Origin: JAKAWM01 sp049966695
GTDB lineage: Bacteria; Actinomycetota; Acidimicrobiia; Acidimicrobiales; Palsa-688
Reading direction: 5' to 3'
DNA: 28,243 nt
NCBI GenBank assembly: GCA_049966695.1
Contig: JBMFUG010000027.1
Location: 1 to 28,243 of the forward strand
Positions 14,219 to 20,170 of the stretch are shown piece after piece. A program made the translations under genes and the position numbers. Position 1 is the stretch's first letter. Every line of letters starts with the position of its first letter. The notes under the pieces are model-generated. The model was not told the DNA's origin, did no database searches, and was given only the letters and a program-made list of their open reading frames with translations.

Positions 14219-14637
14219 CACCCGGGCCAGTGCTGGGCGTAGGAGCGGTAGCTCGCGACCGGGACCGTCTCCTGCTGGTGAAGCGAGGCCACGAGCCCGC
14301 CTTGGGCAAGTGGGCCGTGCCTGGTGGCAAGGTAAGGCCAGGGGAGGCGCTATGTGCTGCAGTGGAGAGGGAGCTGGCCGAAGAAACGGGCCTGGCCGGC
14401 TCTTGCGGCGAGCTGGTTGGGTGGGCAGAGATCATTTCGGATGATGGCCATTACGTGGTGCTGGACTTCGCCGTGGACATAGCGGAGCCTTCTCGGCCTG
14501 TACCGGGCAGCGATGCTGCCGAGGTCGCCTGGGTGCCGCTTGTGGACGTGGCCAAGTTGGAACTTGCGCCCGGGATGGAAAAGTTCCTCCGGTCTCAGGA
14601 GGTCATTGCTCCCCGGCTGGAGCGACCTCTACGCTGA
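14215..14637 (+). CDS. Nudix hydrolase (ADP-ribose pyrophosphatase-like)
   Basis: 140 residues from the GTG at 14215, chosen because GGAGGTG lies 6 bases upstream and the start overlaps the GNAT stop. The Nudix box GX5EX7REUXEEXGU is complete: GGKVRPGEALCAAVERELAEETGL at about residues 37-60 in full-length numbering, with the metal-binding glutamates in RELAEETG. The N-terminal strand GVGAVARDRDRLLLVKRGHEPALGKWAVPGG is typical of small Nudix enzymes that hydrolyse nucleotide-sugar or oxidised nucleotide diphosphates. Substrate is not readable. Its last 35 bases overlap the 3' end of the convergent gene that ends at 14603. Confidence 0.9.
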   Translation: MTPGPVLGVGAVARDRDRLLLVKRGHEPALGKWAVPGGKVRPGEALCAAVERELAEETGLAGSCGELVGWAEIISDDGHYVVLDFAVDIAEPSRPVPGSDAAEVAWVPLVDVAKLELAPGMEKFLRSQEVIAPRLERPLR

Positions 14638-16312
14638 CCGGCTGAGCATCGTCGTCGGGCACAGGTGGCTGCCCAGCGGGGCCAGCGTGCGCTTGGCTCT
14701 CTGTCTGCAGAGGCGGGGCTTGGCTCTCTGCCTCCAAAGGTGCCGGCTCTGCTCGCCCGTCGGCGGGTGCCGTGACTTCGCCTTGCGTCGAGACTTCGCC
14801 TTGCGTCGAGGTCGAGATTGTGACCGTAGCGCTTGCAGGCGGGGCAACCTGAGCCGGCTTAGAGGCCCGGGGTGCTGTGCGCGCCCTGGTCCTAGCCGGG
14901 GCGCCAAAGGCGCGCCTTGTGGAACCTGGACGAGATGGCCCAGCTGGCGGGGGTATGCTGATGCCAAGGAGCCGGGCCAACGCTGGCACTCGCCCGCACT
15001 GCTGACGGGCAGCTTCCAAAAGCTCAGGGGACGGGTCGTGGGGTAAGCCGGCGGGTTTCACAGTCCGTCGGACCGGGCTCTCGACGACTGCCTGCAAGAG
15101 CGACAGCCATTGGTCAGGTGGGGTGGCAGCAGACATCGCGGCGCTGGCCGCGTCCCGCAGGCGGGTTGCGAGGTCAGCTGGGAAACGAGCCGAGATCTCG
15201 GGCGGCCGGCTGGACAGGCGCAGCGCCTTGGCAACGCGACCGGCGTCCAGTTCCGCGGTGACCTTTGCTTGCCACTCGGCCCACTGCTGTTCGACACGAC
15301 GCTCCAGCATGGAACGCAGCGCCACTGCCAGCTCTCGCGAAGGCTCGTCCCGGGCTATGTCAGAGCCACTGACGAGGGACCGCAAGTCGCGCATGGAGAG
15401 GTCGTCGCCTGCCTTGACCGCAGCTTCGGCCTTGTCGCGCCACTCAGCGGCTTTGACCCGTGGAAGCAATGACTCGGCAAGGGCCAGGACCCCCTCTGTG
15501 CTGGGCTCAGGCCTGCCTTCCTCCCTGGCGCGCTCGCGCTCAAAATGAAGCGCCGTCCGTACGGCGGGTATGCCTCCTCTGAGCAGTTGCTGGGCAACGG
15601 GTTGTTGCTCAGGAGGCAGGCTTTCGAGCATGGCCGTCCGGTGGGTGTTGCCCGGGTTGAGGCGCTTGGCCCGGCGGGCGGGCAGAGCCGAGCCTTCGCC
15701 TGGTCGGCGAGCAGCAGCCCGCCGGCCGGTTACGGAGGCGTCTTCGTGGGGCCCGTGGCTGGGCCTCCCCGGCCCGGTGCGGCCGGGGCCGGCGGAAGGC
15801 CGCACGGCGCGCTCTAGCCGTTCGGGCACTTCGCCCTGAGGCTGGTGCTCGGTGCGGGGGCGTCGGTCACCTGGTGCCGTGGGTGCGCCCTGGCGGGCCT
15901 TTGGAGCGTGGTCCGCTCTGCCCTGGTGTACATCATGGAGAGCTGGAAGACCCGCCGGTGCTAGACGTGGACGAGCTGAGCGGCGTCGGTCGCTGCGGCC
16001 GTTCAGGCCTGGCCGGTCGCGATCGCGACTGCGGGCAACTTCGGTGGTCACGAGGGGAGCCGTCGGCCGGGCTACAAGCTCGATGCGATTTGGATCGGTT
16101 TGTTCGGGGACGCGTGGGGGCTCAACGGAAACGACGTTGATGCCTTCTAGGTCGAACTCAGCTTCCGCTCGCACCACGTCGCCAGGTTTTGCCCCCTCGT
16201 ACAGCAGTGAACCGTCCATGGCGCCCCTGGGGTTGCGGGCACCGGCAGCGCGCCAAGTCCAGCTACCGTCTGGTCGCGCGCTTGTCAGCTCGATCTCAAT
16301 GCGGCGGGCCAC
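14603..16312 (-). CDS. Conserved protein of unknown function, Acidimicrobiia-type, with basic linker
   Basis: 569 residues. The N-terminal 65 residues (MARRIEIELTSARPDGSWTW, then GAKPGDVVRAEAEFDLEGINVVSV) look like a small beta-barrel, OB/S1-like domain. Residues about 90-220 are a low-complexity Arg/Pro/Gly-rich linker. From about 222 (RAKRLNPGNTHRTAMLESLP) a long helical region follows, with EQQPVAQQLLRGGIPAVRTAL, AAEWRDKAEAAV, RDLRSLV and KALRLSSRPPE. The final 100 residues are disordered and contain STQGEVSTQGEV. I remember close relatives across Acidimicrobiia, always unnamed; the barrel plus basic linker suggests nucleic acid or ribosome contact, which is inference. It starts ATG at 16312 and ends inside the Nudix gene on the other strand. 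Confidence 0.75.
   Translation of the reverse strand: MARRIEIELTSARPDGSWTWRAAGARNPRGAMDGSLLYEGAKPGDVVRAEAEFDLEGINVVSVEPPRVPEQTDPNRIELVARPTAPLVTTEVARSRDRDRPGLNGRSDRRRSARPRLAPAGLPALHDVHQGRADHAPKARQGAPTAPGDRRPRTEHQPQGEVPERLERAVRPSAGPGRTGPGRPSHGPHEDASVTGRRAAARRPGEGSALPARRAKRLNPGNTHRTAMLESLPPEQQPVAQQLLRGGIPAVRTALHFERERAREEGRPEPSTEGVLALAESLLPRVKAAEWRDKAEAAVKAGDDLSMRDLRSLVSGSDIARDEPSRELAVALRSMLERRVEQQWAEWQAKVTAELDAGRVAKALRLSSRPPEISARFPADLATRLRDAASAAMSAATPPDQWLSLLQAVVESPVRRTVKPAGLPHDPSPELLEAARQQCGRVPALARLLGISIPPPAGPSRPGSTRRAFGAPARTRARTAPRASKPAQVAPPASATVTISTSTQGEVSTQGEVTAPADGRAEPAPLEAESQAPPLQTESQAHAGPAGQPPVPDDDAQPVSVEVAPAGEQ
14774..14809. repeat. Perfect 18-bp tandem duplication inside the 14603-16312 gene
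   Basis: gacttcgccttgcgtcga occurs at 14774-14791 and 14792-14809. It encodes the doubled STQGEV hexapeptide in the disordered C-terminal tail, so it keeps the frame. Confidence 0.85.
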
Positions 16313-16335
16313 ATAACAAAACTACAACCTGGCCA

Positions 16336-16445
16336 GGCAAGCGCAAATCGGGCTTGCCCGGGAACTGGCATCGTTGGAGCCGCGCTGAGGGCACGAGCGG
16401 CGCGCAGGCCGTCAGCCCTACGGCGTGCCCGGCCAAGGCGTAGGG
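16336..16445. other. Two inverted repeats in the divergent intergenic region
   Basis: ggcaagc (16336-16342) pairs with gcttgcc (16352-16358), and ccctacg (16416-16422) pairs with cgtaggg (16439-16445). Both lie between the gene starting at 16312 (minus) and the one at 16531 (plus). They may be leader hairpins; no further evidence. Confidence 0.3.
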
Positions 16446-16498
16446 CGTGCCGGGGCGTTGTTCTTGTCGGCTCATGCCCAAGGACTGATTGGAGGCCC

Positions 16499-16526
16499 CT
16501 AGCAGTGCTAGTTTTGTCACTGTGAC
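16499..16526 (+). promoter_or_regulatory. Paired palindromes directly before the zinc-finger gene
   Basis: ctagcagtgctag (16499-16511) and gtcactgtgac (16516-16526) are two odd-length perfect palindromes separated by TTTT, ending 4 bases before the ATG at 16531. Short palindromes without a loop suit a dimeric repressor better than an RNA hairpin. The second one recurs at 23026-23036. Confidence 0.4.
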
Positions 16527-16530
16527 GGAA

Positions 16531-16866
16531 ATGAAGCTTTGTGCATGGTGCGGCCGGCCGGTACCGGCTCGGGCTGGTCCCGGGCGGCCGCGCAAGTACT
16601 GCCGGCGCAGTTGCAGGCAACGGGATTTTGAGGCGCGCCAGCGCGCTTTAGAGCTGGGCTTGGCCGAGTCGGATCTCATAGTTGCAAGGAAAGCCATCGA
16701 GATGCTGGACGACCTGTGCTTCGTGCTCGGGTGCGCGATCGCCGATGTGGAGGCCGACATGGCGCGCGACAGCTCACCAGAGCAGCTGAAGGCGAGCCTC
16801 GACTGGCTGCTCGAGGCTGCCCGGCCGCTGCTCGGTGCTGGTGAGCGGCTCCGGAGGTCCCTATGA
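16531..16866 (+). CDS. Small zinc-finger protein of unknown function
   Basis: 111 residues if started at ATG 16531. An in-frame TTG at 16489 with AAGGA (16480-16484) would add 14 residues, but it would run through two palindromes that look like operators. The N-terminus holds a treble-clef-like cysteine set C4, C7, C24 and C28 (CAWCGRPVPARAGP, then RKYCRRSCRQRDF), as in small actinobacterial proteins that resemble FCS/CGNR-type fingers. The remainder is helical (LDDLCFVLGCAIADVEADMA, LLEAARPLLGAGERLRRSL). Function unknown; nucleic-acid or protein binding is possible. It converges on enolase with a 44-base gap. Confidence 0.65.
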   Translation: MKLCAWCGRPVPARAGPGRPRKYCRRSCRQRDFEARQRALELGLAESDLIVARKAIEMLDDLCFVLGCAIADVEADMARDSSPEQLKASLDWLLEAARPLLGAGERLRRSL

Positions 16867-16910
16867 CGACAGGTGCGGTCCCTGCCAAAAGGTCGGCGCA
16901 GGCGGCTTGG

Positions 16911-18188
16911 TCAGGAACGGGCAGGTAGCCCGTAGGGGGCAGATGGCAGCTCTGCCTCTATGGCGAGAAGCCGGTTGTACTTGGCGACGCGCTCGCCACG
17001 CGCAGGTGCCCCCGTCTTTAGCTGGCCGCAGCCGACGGCCACAGCCAGGTCAGCAATGAAGGGGTCAGGTGTTTCGCCCGAACGGTGCGAGACCATCTGG
17101 GTGTAACCGGCCTCTTTGCAAATGGCGATGGCCTCGAGCGTCTCAGTGACCGTGCCTATCTGGTTCAGCTTTATGAGCGCGGAGTTGCCGACCTTGCGGC
17201 CGATCGCCTCGCGGATAATGGAAGGGTTAGTCACGAATATGTCGTCGCCTACCAACTGGGCACGGCCACCAAGACGCGCAGTCAATTTTTCCCAGCCTGC
17301 CAAGTCGTCTTCGGCCAAGCCGTCCTCGATCGACCAGATCGGGTAAGCGGAGAGCAACGTCTCGTAACGCTCGATCATTTGGTCGGTGGTGAGCCGTCGG
17401 CCAGGGGAGTAACGGTAGGTGCCATCGGGTTCGTGCATCTCCGACGCGGCTGGGTCGAGCGCTATCGCCACGCCTTCGCGCCCAGGCACGTAACCAGCGC
17501 TCGAAATAGCTTCCACCAAGAGGTCAAGGACTTCCTCTGGGGTCCCAAGGTTGGGCGCAAAGCCGCCCTCGTCGCCGAGCCCAGTGGAATGCTTGCGGGA
17601 GTGCAGGATGGAGCGCAGTGCCTGGTAGACCTCGGCACCTGCCCGCAACGCTTCGGCAAAGCTCGGCAGGCCGATCGGTGCCAGCATGAACTCTTGGAGC
17701 TCGAGGTCGTTTTGAGCGTGCGCCCCGCCGTTCACGACGTTGAAGTGGGGGACAGGCAGCCTTAGCTCAGCCCCCTTGGGGGATAGCCAGCGGTACAAGG
17801 GTTGGCCGTCGGCCATCGCCATAGCCCGAGCCGCTGCCATAGACGTCCCGACAATGGCGTTGGCCCCCAGGCGGCTTTTGTTCTCGGTCCCGTCGAGGTC
17901 GATCATGGCTTTGTCGACGTCGGCCAAGCTTGCCCAGGAACGCCCGGCCAAGAGCTTGTTGATCTCAACGTTCACGTTGGCGGCCGCCTTGGTGACACCA
18001 GCACCCTTGAACCGCTTGGGGTCCCCGTCTCGCAGCTCGACCGCTTCACGCGTACCGGTTGAAGCTCCCGATGGCACGCCCGCCGTAGCCTGGGCACCTG
18101 AGGAAAGGCGTAAGCTCACTTCCAGGGTGGGCTTAGCACGGGAATCTAGCACCTCGAGGGCGTGTACTTCTGCGATCTCGTACGACAT
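16911..18188 (-). CDS. eno: Enolase (phosphopyruvate hydratase)
   Basis: 425 residues from ATG 18188, the usual length. It interconverts 2-phosphoglycerate and phosphoenolpyruvate in glycolysis and gluconeogenesis. The active-site set is complete: H157 (NGGAHA), E166 (QEFM), E207 (GDEGGFAPN), magnesium ligands D245, E288 and D315, catalytic K340 (ALIKLNQIGTV), H368-R369-S370 (SHRSGET) and K391 (QLKTGAPARGERVAKYN). The frame is open a further 31 codons upstream, but the family N-terminus begins with this MSYEIAEVHALEVLDSR. One oddity is DSRAKPTLEV in place of the near-universal DSRGNPT. A weak CGAGG precedes the start by about 9 bases. I see no gene in the 201 bases upstream. Confidence 0.96.
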   Translation of the reverse strand: MSYEIAEVHALEVLDSRAKPTLEVSLRLSSGAQATAGVPSGASTGTREAVELRDGDPKRFKGAGVTKAAANVNVEINKLLAGRSWASLADVDKAMIDLDGTENKSRLGANAIVGTSMAAARAMAMADGQPLYRWLSPKGAELRLPVPHFNVVNGGAHAQNDLELQEFMLAPIGLPSFAEALRAGAEVYQALRSILHSRKHSTGLGDEGGFAPNLGTPEEVLDLLVEAISSAGYVPGREGVAIALDPAASEMHEPDGTYRYSPGRRLTTDQMIERYETLLSAYPIWSIEDGLAEDDLAGWEKLTARLGGRAQLVGDDIFVTNPSIIREAIGRKVGNSALIKLNQIGTVTETLEAIAICKEAGYTQMVSHRSGETPDPFIADLAVAVGCGQLKTGAPARGERVAKYNRLLAIEAELPSAPYGLPARS

Positions 18189-18389
18189 GGTGGCATGCCT
18201 CGCTTTCTCGTTACGTTGGGTGATTGACAGGTGCCCGCAGGGGTCGCCGTCTCCGGCTGACAACCTAGCATCGGCCTGCACAGCTGCTCGAAGGGCCGAA
18301 CGTCACATCCGCTAAGAGCGTTGTGCCAAGTCGACGAGATGCTCGAGTTGGCAGATGCCCTCGGTGGCGTTGTTTGTGACAAGCCGACG

Positions 18390-19508
18390 TCAGGCTGGCA
18401 CGTAAGCGCAGGCGGGGTCCTCGCCGAGGGGGTCGCCAGAGGTAGCCCATGCCCTGGCCCGCGACCCGCCACAGAGGTCGCGCAGCTGGCAGCGCCCGCA
18501 ACGCCCCGAGAACTCAGCCCTGCGGACAGCCTTCAACAGGGGGTGGTCGCGGTAGATCGAAACTGGGTCCTGTTGCTTTACGTTACCCAGGCGCAGCGGC
18601 AGGAAGCCTGCAGGGAAAGCCCACCCGTCGTGCGCGATGAAAAATATGCCCTTGCCGTCGCGCGTCCCTGCAGTAGCCGTCTGTGGGCTCGTTTGCGGCA
18701 GGCCAAGCAGCTGGCGGAGCCGGCGTGATTGCCGGCGGTACAGGGGGCCGAGCGAAAAGGCCGTCTGTGGGTCTTGGTCTTGGCTTAGTGCTTGGCGTTC
18801 GGCGACGACACGGCGGTACCACGGGCCTTCCACCGTGCGTACAGCGAAGCCGTAATGGGAAGCCTCGAAGAGGAAGTGGGCAACGTCTTCGTTCTCGCTT
18901 GGTGCCAGCTCTTGCTGGTCCCGGCCCCGGCCCACCTTGACGAGGAAGAAGACTTCCCATGCCGTGGCGCCAAGATCTTTTACGAGCGAGGCGACACCGG
19001 CTAGCTCGTCGGCGTTAGAGCGCATTACGGCGGTGTTCACTTGCACCTTGAACCCGAGCTCGCTCAGCTGGGCCATAGCCGCCAACGTCTGCGCGAAGTG
19101 GCCCGGTACCCCTCGGATCTGCTCGTGGGTGGCAGGAGTGGACCCGTCCAGGCTGATAGACACGCTCGTGACGCCGAGGTCCCGCAGTTCTTTGAGCGGG
19201 CCACCAGTGAGCCTGGGCGTGACGCTGGGTGCCAGGGCTACAGGGAGGCCATTTTGCCGAGCAGCAGCCACGAGCTGGAGAAGGTCCGGGCGGGTCATAA
19301 CGTCCCCTCCGGTCAGGACGAGCACCGGTGGCCGCTCGTGCTCGGAGCTGAAGCGGCCGAGCTGCTCGACCAGCGCCAGCCCCTCGTCGGTGGTCAGCTG
19401 GCCAGGCAGGGGTTCGGGCATGGCGGACGCGCGGCAGTGACGGCACGCCAACGCGCACGCTTGGGTGGTTTCCCAAAAGACGAGAGCCGGTGCTTTGTCG
19501 AAGTTCAC
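18390..19508 (-). CDS. Radical SAM/SPASM protein, TIGR04053-like
   Basis: 372 residues. The radical SAM cluster motif is C18-ALA-C22-RH-C25 in FWETTQACALACRHCRASA, followed by LVLTGGDVMTRPDL, SVSISLDGS and VNTAVMRSNADEL. The C-terminal SPASM-type auxiliary cluster cysteines are C337, C340, C346 and C367 (CGRCQLRDLCGGSRARAWA, DPACAY). The sequence fits the family annotated TIGR04053, related to NirJ/AhbD-type heme-modifying enzymes; the actual substrate is not known. Start is GTG at 19508 with no strong ribosome site. It is transcribed away from a flavin split-barrel gene 88 bases away, which may share its promoter region. Confidence 0.88.
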   Translation of the reverse strand: MNFDKAPALVFWETTQACALACRHCRASAMPEPLPGQLTTDEGLALVEQLGRFSSEHERPPVLVLTGGDVMTRPDLLQLVAAARQNGLPVALAPSVTPRLTGGPLKELRDLGVTSVSISLDGSTPATHEQIRGVPGHFAQTLAAMAQLSELGFKVQVNTAVMRSNADELAGVASLVKDLGATAWEVFFLVKVGRGRDQQELAPSENEDVAHFLFEASHYGFAVRTVEGPWYRRVVAERQALSQDQDPQTAFSLGPLYRRQSRRLRQLLGLPQTSPQTATAGTRDGKGIFFIAHDGWAFPAGFLPLRLGNVKQQDPVSIYRDHPLLKAVRRAEFSGRCGRCQLRDLCGGSRARAWATSGDPLGEDPACAYVPA

Positions 19509-19596
19509 CCTAAAAGGATGGGTCAGGCAAGCCTGTCGCAGTCAGGGCCGATGGTCCCGACTTCGGGCGGTGCCGAGCTCGTGGGAGAATCATTAG

Positions 19597-20097
19597 GTGA
19601 TCCTGGAAATGACCGCAGACGAGATCGAAGAGTTCCTCCATGAGCAGGTGGTCGGCCGAGTAGGTTGCCACACAGGGGGGCTTACGTACGTCGTGCCCAT
19701 CATCTACGCCTGGGAGGCAGGGTGCGCGTACGTCTATTCGATCGAGGGGCAAAAGGTGCGGATGATGCGCGAGAACCCGGACGTTTGCCTCGAAGTTGAC
19801 GAGTACCGTCCGGGCGGGAGCTGGCGCAGCGTGATAGTGCAGGGCACTTTCGAAGAGCTGAGCGGGGACGACGCAGGGCTCACGTTGCGGCTTCTTGCCG
19901 CGAGGTTTGCCCGGCGCTCAAGCGGCCAAGGCAGCGATGGCCCTCGGGAGCGCCCCCGCGGGGAGGGCCGCGTGCCTGTTGCCTTTCGCATCCGCGCCCG
20001 GGAAGTCACCGGTCGCAAGGTCAACCGCTCGTTGCCGGCAGGCGCCAAGCGCCAAGCCGGCCGGTTCATCACCAGGCACTTGGCTAAGCGAGCCTAG
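19597..20097 (+). CDS. Pyridoxamine 5'-phosphate oxidase family (FMN split-barrel) protein, NimA-like
   Basis: 166 residues from GTG 19597, with GGGAG at 19583-19587; an ATG at 19609 is an alternative. The core GRVGCHTGGLTYVVPIIYAW, then YVYSIEGQKVRMMRENPDVCLEVDE and WRSVIVQGTFEEL, is the FMN-binding split barrel of the Pyridox_ox_2/nitroimidazole-resistance group. Members bind FMN, F420 or heme, so the exact cofactor and substrate are open. The C-terminal 40 residues are a basic tail (REVTGRKVNRSLPAGAKRQA) of unknown use. It is divergent from the radical SAM/SPASM gene, so a linked role is possible but unproven. Confidence 0.82.
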   Translation: MILEMTADEIEEFLHEQVVGRVGCHTGGLTYVVPIIYAWEAGCAYVYSIEGQKVRMMRENPDVCLEVDEYRPGGSWRSVIVQGTFEELSGDDAGLTLRLLAARFARRSSGQGSDGPRERPRGEGRVPVAFRIRAREVTGRKVNRSLPAGAKRQAGRFITRHLAKRA

Positions 20098-20128
20098 CCG
20101 GGTTCTTGCACGGCCGACGGGCCCGTGC

Positions 20129-20161
20129 GCCCCGCCGGGCCTCTGTGAGCCTCGGCGGGGC
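20129..20161. terminator. GC-rich hairpin between convergent genes
   Basis: gccccgccg (20129-20137) pairs perfectly with cggcggggc (20153-20161) around a 15-base loop. It lies between the split-barrel gene (ends 20097) and the surface protein gene (ends 20171), so it can serve both strands. There is no T-run on either side. Confidence 0.6.
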
Positions 20162-20170
20162 AGAAGGTGC

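Noticed and set aside
18189..18281. Longer N-terminus for enolase
   Set aside because: The 31 extra codons have no similarity to enolases, whose N-terminus matches from the ATG at 18188.
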